In this document: piece after piece, positions 1 through 8,332 of the stretch
How the letters are laid out: each line of letters opens with the position of its first letter
Numbering within the stretch: the first letter of the stretch is position 1
Assembly: GCF_001439695.1 (NCBI RefSeq)
Contig: NZ_JYLL01000005.1
Location: 248,001 to 312,000, forward strand
Reading direction: 5' to 3'
Length of the DNA stretch: 64,000 nucleotides
Source: Pseudomonas veronii
GTDB taxonomy: Bacteria > Pseudomonadota > Gammaproteobacteria > Pseudomonadales > Pseudomonadaceae
Notes under the pieces: generated by a model
Told to the model about the DNA's origin: nothing
What the model saw: the letters and a program-made list of their open reading frames with translations, nothing else
Database searches by the model: none
Program-made: the position numbers and the translations under genes

Positions 1-177
1 CCATTGGGCATCCTGGAAACCCGTGCCCAATTGTTGTTCCAGCGTGGGCAGGATCACCGGCACGCTGGAGATTTCCAGGCCGAACATCAGCGCCACCAGG
101 CACACGGCGGTGAGGGCGAGCGCGTTTCTGGCGGAGCTTGATGGGCTGACAGCCGATACAGCGACGGCGGGAGGCAT
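1..177 (-). CDS. MFS transporter, N-terminal part only
   Basis: The reverse strand reads from an ATG at 177 to the window edge without a stop (59 codons). After about 20 polar residues comes a hydrophobic first helix, then the stretch LEISSVPVILPTLEQQLG, which resembles the first loop of 14-helix drug-exporter MFS proteins of the EmrB/QacA type. A Shine-Dalgarno-like AAAGGAAG lies just upstream of the start. The gene is divergent from the LysR regulator at 284-1195, an arrangement in which the regulator often controls the exporter. Substrate unknown; the rest of the gene is outside the window. Confidence 0.7.
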   Translation of the reverse strand, partial: MPPAVAVSAVSPSSSARNALALTAVCLVALMFGLEISSVPVILPTLEQQLGTGFQDAQW

Positions 178-283
178 GGGGTCTTCCTTTCGAGAGGTGG
201 AGCGTGTCATTCTCGCGGGAAGTAGATTCTTTATTCGTGACAAGTTTTCCTTCAATCAGGGAATCAAAGGCGACAATTACAGC

Positions 284-1195
284 ATGGCCACCCCACGTTT
301 TGATGGCGTTGAACTCTTTCTGCAGATCGTCGAGAGCGGCAACCTGACCGAAGCCGCCGAACGGCTGAACCTCACCCGTTCGGCCGTGGGCAAAGGCTTG
401 GCGCGCCTCGAGGCGCGCCTGGGCACGTGCCTGTTGCAGCGTTCCACCCGCCGCCAGCGGTTGACTGAGGACGGGCAGGCTTATTACGAGCATTGCCTGC
501 GCGCGCTGGCCGAGCTGGAAGCGGCCGAATCTGTGCTCGAAAGCGGTCGGCGGCAGCCTCGCGGGCGCTTGAGGGCGAGCCTGCCGCTGGCTTTCGGGCA
601 TCACTACGCGGCGCCGGCGTTGTGGGGTTTGCTGGACCGTTTTGCGCAGTTGGAGATTGATATTTCGTTTTCTGACCGGCTGATCGACGTGGCCCAGGAA
701 GGCTTCGACCTGGCGGTGCGAATCGGCGCGTTACCCGACACCGACCGCTTGAGCGCGCGGCGCCTGGGCGAACAGGCCATCGGCCTGGCGGCGGCGCCGG
801 CGTATTTGCGCCGCGTCGGTCGAATCGAGTGTCTCGAGGATTTGGCCGGGCACCGCGGCATTGCCTACCGCTGCAATGCGCCACGCCTGGAGTGGGAACT
901 CAATGATGCCCAAGGCCGCCCGCACCGCGCGCGGGTCGCCTCGCCGCTGATGATGGACGACCTCCAGGCCGTGGCCGATGCCGCCATCGCTGGCGTGGGC
1001 CTGGCCTGGTTGCCGAGCTGGCTGATCGCGCACTATGTGCTGCGCGGGCAGTTGGAAGCGGTACTGCCGAGCTACCGCGAGCAACCCGCGCCGATCCATG
1101 TGATCTGGCCCACCGCGGCGCACATGCCGGCCAAGACGCGCTGCGCCATCGACGCCCTGGTCGCGGGCACCCCGAGTTGCCTGGCGGGCAGCTAG
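284..1195 (+). CDS. LysR-family transcriptional regulator
   Basis: A 303-residue protein of typical LysR length. Residues 1-65 form the winged helix-turn-helix (LTEAAERLNLTRSAVGKGLA and following residues). Residues about 90-295 are the periplasmic-binding-protein-like effector domain. The open frame extends further upstream, but the ATG at 284 places the HTH at the normal distance from the N-terminus. It probably regulates the divergent MFS exporter across the 106-bp gap; this is inferred from gene order only. The effector ligand cannot be told. Confidence 0.9.
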   Translation: MATPRFDGVELFLQIVESGNLTEAAERLNLTRSAVGKGLARLEARLGTCLLQRSTRRQRLTEDGQAYYEHCLRALAELEAAESVLESGRRQPRGRLRASLPLAFGHHYAAPALWGLLDRFAQLEIDISFSDRLIDVAQEGFDLAVRIGALPDTDRLSARRLGEQAIGLAAAPAYLRRVGRIECLEDLAGHRGIAYRCNAPRLEWELNDAQGRPHRARVASPLMMDDLQAVADAAIAGVGLAWLPSWLIAHYVLRGQLEAVLPSYREQPAPIHVIWPTAAHMPAKTRCAIDALVAGTPSCLAGS

Positions 1196-1239
1196 ATCTC
1201 ACGCCTTCGAGCAGGTGATTCATCCGTTCTCTTTTGCTT

Positions 1240-1258
1240 ATGAGAATATTTATCATTA
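1240..1258 (+). promoter_or_regulatory. Candidate Fur box
   Basis: ATGAGAATATTTATCATTA resembles the 19-bp Fur consensus built from inverted GATAAT hexamers. It sits in an AT-rich patch 34 bp before the DUF3649 start and would place the following operon under iron repression. Judged by eye only. Confidence 0.6.
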
Positions 1259-1291
1259 ATATTGCGCTCTGATGAACCTGGCGCTCCCCGC

Positions 1292-1594
1292 ATGAAAAGC
1301 AAAACCTCGCTTCCCGCCGCTTACCGCCTCGCTGTCACGTCACGCGCATTGGCCGCTGTGGTCGGCGGCTATCTGATGGCGTCTCTGGCCGCCGTCTGCC
1401 TGGCGCTGTGGCTGCCCACGTCCCGCGCCGACGCAGTGATCACCGGGATGATGAGTTCGTTTGTGTTCTACCTGTTGGCGGTGCTGTGGTGCTTTGCCTG
1501 CCGCACGGCATGGCGTGCCTGGTGTGGCGTGATGCTGCCGAGCGCGTTGTTCGCGACCCTGGCAGGTGTGGGTGTATGGATGGCACGCACATGA
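1292..1594 (+). CDS. DUF3649 family small membrane protein
   Basis: 100 residues with about three hydrophobic segments (roughly 18-40, 48-68 and 76-96) and basic cytoplasmic ends. It matches the DUF3649 type usually found at the head of iron-uptake accessory operons next to PepSY and DUF3325 proteins, which is the arrangement here. A TTG at 1262 is in frame, but the ATG at 1292 gives the normal family N-terminus. Its stop overlaps the start of the PepSY gene (ATGA at 1591). Biochemical role unknown; probably an inner-membrane component linked to ferric-siderophore use. Confidence 0.75.
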   Translation: MKSKTSLPAAYRLAVTSRALAAVVGGYLMASLAAVCLALWLPTSRADAVITGMMSSFVFYLLAVLWCFACRTAWRAWCGVMLPSALFATLAGVGVWMART

Positions 1595-3165
1595 AAGAAG
1601 GATTCCGCCAGGCCATGGCCTGGTTGCACACTTGGGCCGGACTGATCTTTGGCTGGCTGCTGTTTGCGATTTTCCTGACGGGCACCTTGTCGTATTTCAA
1701 GGATGAAATCAGCCATTGGACCCAGCCCGAAGTGCAGGCCAGGCCGTTGGACGATGGGCGCAGCCTCGCGGTGGCCCAAGCCTACCTGCAGCAGCAGGCG
1801 CCCACCGCCGCGCGCTGGATTATTACCTTGCCGAACAGCCGCGACCCTGGCCTGTCGGTGATGTGGCAAGACAAGGTCGACCCGGGCAAACGCGGCAACT
1901 TCATCCAGAAAGTCCTCGACCCGGTCAGCGGCCAAGCCGTGCAAGCCCGCGAAAGCATGGGCGGCGAGTTCTTCTATCGCTTCCACTTCCAGCTGCAAAT
2001 GCCGTACCCCTGGGGCCGCTGGTTATCCACCTTCGCCGCGATGGTGATGTTGGTCGCGTTGATCACCGGCATCATCACCCACAAAAAAATCTTCAAGGAC
2101 TTCTTCACCTTCCGCCCCCGCAAGGGCCAGCGCTCCTGGCTCGACGGGCATAACGCCGTGGGCGTGCTGGTGCTGCCGTTTCATTTGATGATCACCTACA
2201 GCAGCCTGGTGATCTTCATGAGCATGGTCATGCCGGCCCCGATCGTGGCCTCTTACGGCAACGACAGCCGGGCCTTCTTCAACGAGGTGTTCCCCGCCAC
2301 CGACAACGCCCCGGCGCTGGGCCAGCCCGGCACATTGTTGCCGTTGCTGCCGATGTACGAACAGGCGCGGGCGCAGTGGGCGGGCGGGCATGTCGGGCGT
2401 TTGGTGGTGAATAACCCGAGTGATGCGAATGCCTCGGTCAATGTGGTCCGCGCCGGCGCCGACCGCGTGGTGCATGATTTCGGCAGCACCGTGTCGTTCA
2501 ACGGCAGTACCGGCGAGCGGCTGCGGGTCAGCGCCGAGCAATCGCTGCCGGCGGCGATCGGTGGCAGTTTCTATGGCCTGCACATGGGCCGTTTCGCCGG
2601 CCCGGTGTTGCGCTGGCTGTATTTTATCTGTGGGCTGGCGGGCACCGCGATGATCGGCACCGGCCTGGTGATCTGGCTCGGCAAGCGCCAGCTCAAGCAC
2701 GCCAAAACCGGCGGCATGCCGTTTGAGCTGCGCCTGGTCGAAGTGCTCAATATCGCCAGCATGTCCGGGTTGTTGATCGCCATCGCGGCGTTCTTCTGGG
2801 CCAACCGTTTGTTGCCGGTGAGCTTCGCCCAGCGCGCCGACTGGGAAGTGCAAATGTTCTTTATCGCGTGGGGCCTGAGCCTGTTGCACGCCATGCTGCG
2901 CCGAGGGCGCCAGGCCTGGGTCGAGCAACTGAGCGTTGGCGCGCTGTTGTTTGGCGCGATCCCTGCGCTCAACGCGCTGACCACCTCGCACCACCTGGGC
3001 GTGTCACTGGCGACGGGCGACTGGGCCATGGCCGGCTTCGACCTGACGTGCCTGGGCAGCGGAGGATTCCTCGCCTGGGCCGCCTGGAAGATGCACCACC
3101 GCACGGCGCCCCAGCCCAAGGCCGAACGGGCGCGCGCGCTCACTCTCAAACCGGAGGCGCATTGA
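1591..3165 (+). CDS. PepSY-associated transmembrane protein (iron-regulated)
   Basis: 524 residues. The N-terminus (GFRQAMAWLHTWAGLIFGWL) is the hallmark first helix of PepSY_TM proteins. A periplasmic PepSY-like region follows, then further helices near residues 145-165, 190-215, 340-365 and in the C-terminal third. Conserved His residues in the helices suggest haem or metal contact, as proposed for family members acting as inner-membrane ferric-siderophore reductases. Translationally coupled to the genes on both sides (ATGA overlap upstream, stop and start adjacent at 3163-3168). A longer upstream extension of the frame is rejected because it would overlap all of DUF3649. Confidence 0.88.
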   Translation: MKEGFRQAMAWLHTWAGLIFGWLLFAIFLTGTLSYFKDEISHWTQPEVQARPLDDGRSLAVAQAYLQQQAPTAARWIITLPNSRDPGLSVMWQDKVDPGKRGNFIQKVLDPVSGQAVQARESMGGEFFYRFHFQLQMPYPWGRWLSTFAAMVMLVALITGIITHKKIFKDFFTFRPRKGQRSWLDGHNAVGVLVLPFHLMITYSSLVIFMSMVMPAPIVASYGNDSRAFFNEVFPATDNAPALGQPGTLLPLLPMYEQARAQWAGGHVGRLVVNNPSDANASVNVVRAGADRVVHDFGSTVSFNGSTGERLRVSAEQSLPAAIGGSFYGLHMGRFAGPVLRWLYFICGLAGTAMIGTGLVIWLGKRQLKHAKTGGMPFELRLVEVLNIASMSGLLIAIAAFFWANRLLPVSFAQRADWEVQMFFIAWGLSLLHAMLRRGRQAWVEQLSVGALLFGAIPALNALTTSHHLGVSLATGDWAMAGFDLTCLGSGGFLAWAAWKMHHRTAPQPKAERARALTLKPEAH

Positions 3166-3492
3166 ATGCTGCTTGCATGGCTGATGTGCTACGTCGGGTT
3201 TACCGCACTGTGCCTGTCCACCGACCGTCACCATGGCGAACTGCTGCGCAGCAAGCCGTCGCCGCGCCGCCGCCTGGGGTTGCGCGCGGTCGGCGGGGGG
3301 GCCTTGACGCTATCGATCTGGCCAGCGGTGGCTGCCTCGGGGTGGGCCCAAGGCCTGGTGGAGTGGTGCGCGGTGTTGATGCTCAGCGCGCTGCTGCTGG
3401 TGCTGCTGTTGCCGTATTGGCCGAGGTTGGCCTTGAGCCTGGCGGGCGTCGGCCTGCTGGCCGGTCCCGTCGCAGCCTTTGCCACCCTGTGA
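3166..3492 (+). CDS. DUF3325 family membrane protein
   Basis: 108 residues with about three hydrophobic segments and the family-like N-terminus WLMCYVGFTALCLSTDRHH. The start ATG directly follows the stop of the PepSY gene. DUF3649, PepSY and DUF3325 together form a recurrent set accompanying TonB-dependent iron receptors. Function unknown. Confidence 0.78.
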   Translation: MLLAWLMCYVGFTALCLSTDRHHGELLRSKPSPRRRLGLRAVGGGALTLSIWPAVAASGWAQGLVEWCAVLMLSALLLVLLLPYWPRLALSLAGVGLLAGPVAAFATL

Positions 3493-3499
3493 GCCGCGC

Positions 3500-4078
3500 A
3501 TGATGATCAGTACGCCACCGGAACCCCAGGACAGCCCGCACGCGGACGCGGCGGGTGGGCGCGCGCATTTCCTGCAGGTGTTTTTGTCCCAGCGTTCGCA
3601 GATGGAAGCGCTGGTCAGCCGGCGCGTGGGCTGTCGTGCCACTGCAGCCGACCTGGTGCAGGACTTGTTCCTGCGCTTCTGGCGCCGGCCGCTGGTGCAG
3701 GTCGAAGAACTCAGCACGTACCTGCTGCGCTGCGCCGGCAATATCGCCATCGACCACCTGCGCAGCGAAGGCGCGCGGGTGCGCAGCAACGAAGGCTGGT
3801 TGCCCGAGCAGCAGGACAATCAAGGCTCCGAACCCCAGGCTGCACTGGAGGCCGGCAACGACCTGCGCCACGTCGAGGCGGCCTTGCGCAGCTTGCCCGA
3901 GCGCACCCGCCAGATCTTCCTGCTCAACCGCATCCATGGCCGCAAATACGCGCAAATCGCCAAGGCCATGGGGCTGTCCCAAAGTGCCGTGGAAAAACAT
4001 ATGATGCGTGCCCTCGAAGCCTGCAAAGCCAGCCTTCGCGAGCCATCGCCTCCACGCACGCCAGGGAAAGCACCGTGA
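3500..4078 (+). CDS. ECF-type RNA polymerase sigma factor (FecI-like)
   Basis: 192 residues. Region 2 includes ATAADLVQDLFLRFW and region 4 includes RTRQIFLLNRIHG followed by an HTH ending in GLSQSAVEKHM. This is the FecI/PvdS-like iron-starvation group. Two in-frame ATGs occur at 3500 and 3503; the first is taken. It overlaps the FecR gene by 4 nt (GTGA at 4075). In this family the sigma factor is released when a ferric siderophore occupies its outer-membrane receptor, yet no receptor gene is adjacent here. Confidence 0.92.
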   Translation: MMISTPPEPQDSPHADAAGGRAHFLQVFLSQRSQMEALVSRRVGCRATAADLVQDLFLRFWRRPLVQVEELSTYLLRCAGNIAIDHLRSEGARVRSNEGWLPEQQDNQGSEPQAALEAGNDLRHVEAALRSLPERTRQIFLLNRIHGRKYAQIAKAMGLSQSAVEKHMMRALEACKASLREPSPPRTPGKAP

Positions 4079-5052
4079 ATGTCACTCCCACGCCCGACCA
4101 GCAACAGGCCGCACTGGCCTGGCTGAGCCTGTTGCACGACCAGCCCAGCAGCGGCGACCAGGCCACCTTCAGCCTTTGGCTGCGGGCTGATCCGGCACAC
4201 GTCGAGGCCTATTCCCAGGCCCAGGTGCTATGGGAGTTGAGCGAAGTGCCGGCGCGTAAACTGGCGGACGAAGACGCGTTGGCCTTACACGGCTACCTGA
4301 ATGCGATGCACACCTCGCAGCGCTCACGGGCCATGCGCGGGGTGGGCGCCCTGGCCATGGCCGCGTGCCTGGTGTTGATGGTGTGCATGGGCGGCGGCTG
4401 GCAACCGTCGCGCTGGGTCGATGACCTGGGGGCGGACTACGTGACGGCGCCGGGCGAGGTGAAAACCGTGACCCTGGCCGATCAATCCCGCGTCACCCTG
4501 GATGCCGACAGCGCCATCGCCGTGGATTTCAGCCAAGGTGAGCGGCATGTCCAACTGCGGCGCGGCGCGGGCTTTTTCAGCGTGACTCACACCGGCGCGG
4601 TATTTGTGGTGGGCGCGGGCAGTGGTGAAACACGGGTGCTGGGCACGCAGTTCGAAGTGCGTCTGCAACCGGCGGGCGCGCAGGTGACAGTGTTGTCGGG
4701 GCGGGTCGGCGTCACGCCGGCCAAGCAGGGTGCGCAGCAAATTCTTACGGCGGGCCAGCAAATGAGCTACGCCGAGAGCGTGGCCGAGCCCCTGCACGCG
4801 GTCGACAGCGAATCTCGCCTGGCCTGGCGCGACGGCTGGCTCAACTACTACAAGGCACCGCTGGCCGAGGTGATCGAGGATCTGCAGCGTTACTACCCTG
4901 GGCGCATCCTGCTGCTCAACGACGAAGTGGGCTCCCGGCGTGTCAGCGGCAGTTTCCCGAGCAACGATCCGCAAGCCGTGCTGAATGGCTTGCAAGCGGT
5001 GCTGGGGTTCGAGCAGCACACGCTGCTGGGGCGGCTGATCGTGGTGCGCTGA
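4075..5052 (+). CDS. FecR-type anti-sigma factor / sigma regulator
   Basis: 325 residues. Residues 1-85 are the cytoplasmic sigma-binding part, 89-108 are a single transmembrane helix, and the periplasmic FecR domain (from GADYVTAPGEVKTVTLADQS) ends with an STN-like region. The GTG start overlaps the sigma gene, the usual fecI-fecR coupling. It would carry the signal from an outer-membrane transducer to the sigma factor. Its last base abuts the stop of the convergent glutaredoxin gene, so the operon ends without a TonB receptor. Confidence 0.92.
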   Translation: MNVTPTPDQQQAALAWLSLLHDQPSSGDQATFSLWLRADPAHVEAYSQAQVLWELSEVPARKLADEDALALHGYLNAMHTSQRSRAMRGVGALAMAACLVLMVCMGGGWQPSRWVDDLGADYVTAPGEVKTVTLADQSRVTLDADSAIAVDFSQGERHVQLRRGAGFFSVTHTGAVFVVGAGSGETRVLGTQFEVRLQPAGAQVTVLSGRVGVTPAKQGAQQILTAGQQMSYAESVAEPLHAVDSESRLAWRDGWLNYYKAPLAEVIEDLQRYYPGRILLLNDEVGSRRVSGSFPSNDPQAVLNGLQAVLGFEQHTLLGRLIVVR

Positions 5053-5403
5053 TTACTTCAGCGCCGCCATGATCTTCTCGGGGCTGTAATCGCGAATCAA
5101 CGTGCCGTTCACGTCCACGAACGGAATCCCGCCGCCGCCCAACGCTTCATAGGCCTTGCGCGCCTGGGTGTCTTTTTCGATATCGAGCGCCTGGTACGGA
5201 ATGCCTTTCTGGTCGAGGAAGCGGCGGATCTGTTTGCAGTAGCCACACCACTCGGTGGAGTAGAGCACCACGCGCGCCGAAGCCCGCGTTTGCTCCGGGA
5301 CCACCTGGGACGGGTTGAACAGCCGTTCGACCTTGCCCCAGTTCTGGATCGCCACCACCACCAGCAACACCAGCAGGACTTTTTTAAGGACCCCGCCGAG
5401 CAT
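5053..5403 (-). CDS. Membrane-anchored glutaredoxin-like protein
   Basis: 116 residues. Residues 5-20 are a hydrophobic anchor, followed by a thioredoxin-fold domain with the redox pair C53-G-Y-C56 and a later GIPFVDVNG loop holding the cis-proline. It is probably a membrane-tethered thiol-disulfide oxidoreductase. The ATG overlaps the stop of yejK by one base, so the two are co-transcribed. The stop lies directly against the convergent FecR stop, leaving no room for a separate terminator. Confidence 0.85.
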   Translation of the reverse strand: MLGGVLKKVLLVLLVVVAIQNWGKVERLFNPSQVVPEQTRASARVVLYSTEWCGYCKQIRRFLDQKGIPYQALDIEKDTQARKAYEALGGGGIPFVDVNGTLIRDYSPEKIMAALK

Positions 5404-6407
5404 CAGTTGCGGCGCTTGAGCTGGTCGGTCAGTTGGGTCGGCAGGCCCTTGATGATCAAGGTGCCGGCGGCTTCGTCGTACTCGATCTTGTCGCCCAGCA
5501 GGTGCGCTTCAAAGCTGATCGACAGCCCTTCGGCGCGCCCGGTGAAGCGGCGGAACTGGTTGAGGGTGCGTTTGTCGGCCGGGATCTCCGGCGACAGCCC
5601 ATAGTCCTTGTTGCGGATGTGGTCATAGAACGCCTTAGGCCGATCTTCATCGATCAGCCCCGACAGTTCTTCCAGGCCCATCGGCTCGCCGAGCTTGGCC
5701 TGGCTGCTGGCGTAGTCCACCAGGGTCTTGGTCTTTTCGCGGGCTGTTTCGTCCGGCAGGTCCTCGCTTTCAACGAAGTCGCTGAACGCCTTGAGCAGGG
5801 TGCGCGTTTCGCCCGGGCCGTCGACGCCTTCCTGGCAGCCGATGAAGTCGCGGAAGTACTCCGAGACTTTCTTGCCGTTCTTGCCCTTGATGAACGAGAT
5901 GTACTGCTTGGACTGCTTGTTGTTCTGCCACTCGGACACGTTGATCCGCGCCGCCAGGTGCAACTGGCCCAGGTCCAGGTGGCGCGATGGCGTCACGTCC
6001 AGTTCGTCGGTGACCGCCACGCCTTCGCTGTGGTGCAGCAGGGCGATGGCCAGGTAGTCGGTCATGCCTTGCTGGTAGTGGGCAAACAGCACGTGGCCGC
6101 CGGTGGACAGGTTGGACTCTTCCATCAGCTTCTGCAGGTGTTCGACGGCGGTGCGGCTGAACGTGGTGAAATCCTGGCCCCCGTCGAAATACTCCTTCAA
6201 CCAGCCGCTGAACGGGTGCGCGCCCGACTCGGCATGGAAGAAACCCCAGGCCTTGCCTTGTTTGGCGTTGTAGCTCTCGTTGAGGTCGGCAAGCATGTTC
6301 TCGATCGCGGCCGACTCGGCAAGTTCGGAGTCGCGGGCGTGGAGAACTGCGGGTGTGCCGTCGGGTTTTTTGTCGATCAGGTGGACGATGCAATGACGGA
6401 TCGGCAT
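5403..6407 (-). CDS. yejK: Nucleoid-associated protein YejK (NdpA)
   Basis: 334 residues, the normal length for the 37-kDa nucleoid-associated YejK/NdpA family. The N-terminus [17 protein letters not shown] is characteristic, so the ATG at 6407 is chosen over an in-frame one further upstream. It binds DNA on the nucleoid; the precise role is not settled. First gene of a two-gene operon with the glutaredoxin, divergent from the HU gene. Confidence 0.92.
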   Translation of the reverse strand: MPIRHCIVHLIDKKPDGTPAVLHARDSELAESAAIENMLADLNESYNAKQGKAWGFFHAESGAHPFSGWLKEYFDGGQDFTTFSRTAVEHLQKLMEESNLSTGGHVLFAHYQQGMTDYLAIALLHHSEGVAVTDELDVTPSRHLDLGQLHLAARINVSEWQNNKQSKQYISFIKGKNGKKVSEYFRDFIGCQEGVDGPGETRTLLKAFSDFVESEDLPDETAREKTKTLVDYASSQAKLGEPMGLEELSGLIDEDRPKAFYDHIRNKDYGLSPEIPADKRTLNQFRRFTGRAEGLSISFEAHLLGDKIEYDEAAGTLIIKGLPTQLTDQLKRRN

Positions 6408-6804
6408 AGGCTTCTCGGCTGGTTGATAGGGGAGCGGTTGGCCTCCCCGAAAAGTCGCCCAGTGTACCGCACCCATTGGCCAAGACGTGCTTTGAAGGTG
6501 TTTTGGAAGGCCTCCGACGGGCCATATGCCTTTTTTTCACGGTTTAGAGCGATAAAGCTGACCAAATGGGTAGGTAGAAGCGGATATTTCCCCGTCTCTG
6601 TGCTAGTTTTGCCCGGTCTTACGCCCAAGACTCGGCGTTAAGCGTGCATTCAGTATTTGTCAGGTCGAACCAATCCTCGTTTCAAGCATCTATAACCCCG
6701 ATCTCCGAGGTTATAGCCGGGGATGCCAGGCCTTGACGGTCGGGCTCGACGGCTGACACTGCACTCTGCAATCCATATGAATTTGATAGGGAAGGAACAC
6801 CACA
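6408..6804. other. Divergent promoter region, yejK / HU gene
   Basis: 397 bp with no convincing gene. It contains a perfect 8-bp inverted repeat, CTATAACC at 6690-6697 with GGTTATAG at 6709-6716, which could be an operator or an RNA hairpin in the HU leader. A TTGACG near 6733 could be a -35 element for the HU gene. AAGGA about 10 bases before 6805 is its ribosome binding site. Confidence 0.5.
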
Positions 6805-7086
6805 ATGGCTATTACTAAAGACCAACTGATCGCTGACCTGGCTGAAGCAGTAGACGCACCGAAAACCACCGTGCGCGCTCTGCTGGACCAACTGAGCCAA
6901 GTTGTTGCTGATCAGCTGGAAAACGGCGGCGAAATCACTCTGCCAGGCGTTGGCAAACTGAAAGTGACCGAGCGTCCTGCCCGTACTGGCCGTAACCCTT
7001 CGACTGGCGCTGCCATCGAAATCGCTGCCAAGAAAGTTATCAAGCTGGTTGTGGCCAAAGGCCTGACCGACGCTGTTAACAAGTAA
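6805..7086 (+). CDS. HU-family DNA-binding protein
   Basis: 93 residues with the HU fold: N-terminal helices (ITKDQLIADLAEAV), GEITLPGVGKLKV, and the DNA-gripping arm carrying RTGRNPSTG with the conserved Arg-Asn-Pro. It is a histone-like protein that bends DNA. Pseudomonas carries several HU paralogues (HupA, HupB, HupN). The location away from lon suggests this is not HupB, but the paralogue cannot be fixed from sequence alone. Codon use is biased towards highly expressed codons. A strong terminator follows. Confidence 0.93.
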   Translation: MAITKDQLIADLAEAVDAPKTTVRALLDQLSQVVADQLENGGEITLPGVGKLKVTERPARTGRNPSTGAAIEIAAKKVIKLVVAKGLTDAVNK

Positions 7087-7096
7087 GACGCAGCAA

Positions 7097-7135
7097 AAAA
7101 AACCGTGCGCCGGAGCGATCCGGGCACGGTTTTTT
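7097..7135 (+). terminator. Bidirectional intrinsic terminator after the HU gene
   Basis: AAAAACCGTGC pairs with GCACGGTTTTT, and inside it CCGGA pairs with TCCGG around a GCGA loop. A-tracts and T-tracts flank both sides, so it can stop transcription from the HU gene and from the convergent rlmF. Confidence 0.9.
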
Positions 7136-7153
7136 GTTGCCCGGGATTTAGGC

Positions 7154-8176
7154 TCAGTCTTTGCGCGCCCAGCGCTGGCGCCATACCTGCTGCTCGGATG
7201 GGGTCTGGAAGGTCCAGGCGACAAAGCGGCTCTGTTTCTGGCCCTGGGACATTTCCACCACCTGGCTTTGCAGCACGCCGGCTTTTCTCAGCGCGGTCTC
7301 GATCGCGGGCAGGTTCGAGGCTTTCGACACCAGGGTGCTGAACCACAACACCTTGTGGGCAAAGTGCGCGCTCTCGGCGATCAATTGCGTCACGAAGCGC
7401 GCTTCACCGCCTTCACACCACAGTTCGGCCGATTGGCCGCCGAAGTTCAGCACCGGCAACTTGCGTTTTGGGTCAGCCTTGCCCAGGGCGCGCCATTTGC
7501 GTTCGCTGCCTTTGGTGGCCTCGTCCATGGACGCGTGGAACGGCGGGTTGCACATGGTCAGGTCAAAGCGCTCGCCCGGTTCCAGCAGGCCCAGCAGGAT
7601 CTGTTTGGGGTTGCTTTGCTGGCGAAGCTGGATCGCCTTGTTCAGGCCGTTGGACTGCACGATGGCCTTGGCGGCGGCGACGGCGGTGGGGTCGACTTCC
7701 GAACCGAGGAAGTGCCAGCGGTATTCGCTGTAGCCGATCAGCGGGTAGACGCAGTTGGCGCCCATGCCGATGTCCAGCACCTTGACCGGCGCGCCGCGGG
7801 GGATTTCGCCGTCATTGACACTGGCCAGCAGGTCGGCGAGGAAGTGGACGTAGTCGGCACGCCCTGGCACCGGCGGGCACAGGTAATCCGCCGGGATGTC
7901 CCAATGCTGCACGCCATAGAAGGACTTCAACAGCGCCCGGTTGAATACGCGCACGGCGTCCGGGCTGGCGAAGTCGATGCTTTCCTTGCCGTAGGGGTTG
8001 ATGATCACGAATTGCGCCAGTTCCGGCGTGGTCTTGATCAGCGCCGGGAAGTCGTAACGGCCCTGGTGGCGGTTGCGCGGGTGCAGGCTGGCCTCTTTGC
8101 GCGGCACGACGGGTTTGGCCGTGGCGGCGGTCTTGGGCTTCTTGCGCGGAGGTTTCGGTGTGCTGGGGGCGGTCAT
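7154..8176 (-). CDS. rlmF: 23S rRNA (adenine1618-N6)-methyltransferase RlmF
   Basis: 340 residues. After a basic, Lys/Pro-rich N-terminus (1-30) comes [13 protein letters not shown], typical of RlmF. The SAM-binding motif [14 protein letters not shown] follows, then the amino-methyltransferase catalytic motif NPPF (in [11 protein letters not shown]). It methylates A1618 of 23S rRNA. Single gene, convergent with the HU gene. Confidence 0.93.
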   Translation of the reverse strand: MTAPSTPKPPRKKPKTAATAKPVVPRKEASLHPRNRHQGRYDFPALIKTTPELAQFVIINPYGKESIDFASPDAVRVFNRALLKSFYGVQHWDIPADYLCPPVPGRADYVHFLADLLASVNDGEIPRGAPVKVLDIGMGANCVYPLIGYSEYRWHFLGSEVDPTAVAAAKAIVQSNGLNKAIQLRQQSNPKQILLGLLEPGERFDLTMCNPPFHASMDEATKGSERKWRALGKADPKRKLPVLNFGGQSAELWCEGGEARFVTQLIAESAHFAHKVLWFSTLVSKASNLPAIETALRKAGVLQSQVVEMSQGQKQSRFVAWTFQTPSEQQVWRQRWARKD

Positions 8177-8239
8177 GATGATTCTGGTGTTGGCTCAAAG
8201 TGGTGGGCATTGTCACACATCCTGAGGTCAACTCGATCA

Positions 8240-8271
8240 AATGTGGGAGGGAGCAAGCCCCCTCCCACATT
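8240..8271. repeat. REP palindrome (single)
   Basis: AATGTGGGAGGG and its complement surround a short AGCAAGC centre. This is a single copy of the GTGGGAGGGGGCTTGCCCCC-type REP family seen in pairs elsewhere in the window. Confidence 0.85.
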
Positions 8272-8290
8272 GATCGGGTTTGCAAAGGAA

Positions 8291-8318
8291 AAAAAAGAGA
8301 CCCGCAGGTCTCTTTTTT
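8291..8318. terminator. Intrinsic terminator after valS
   Basis: A perfect 12-bp stem, AAAAAAGAGACC with GGTCTCTTTTTT, around a CGCA loop. It lies just past the valS stop (valS reads leftwards) and has A/T tracts on both sides. Confidence 0.92.
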
Positions 8319-8332
8319 CACACGGCTAGCCC

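Noticed and set aside
5433..6641. 402-codon plus-strand frame opposite yejK
   Set aside because: The minus strand encodes a clear YejK; the plus-strand translation has no family features.
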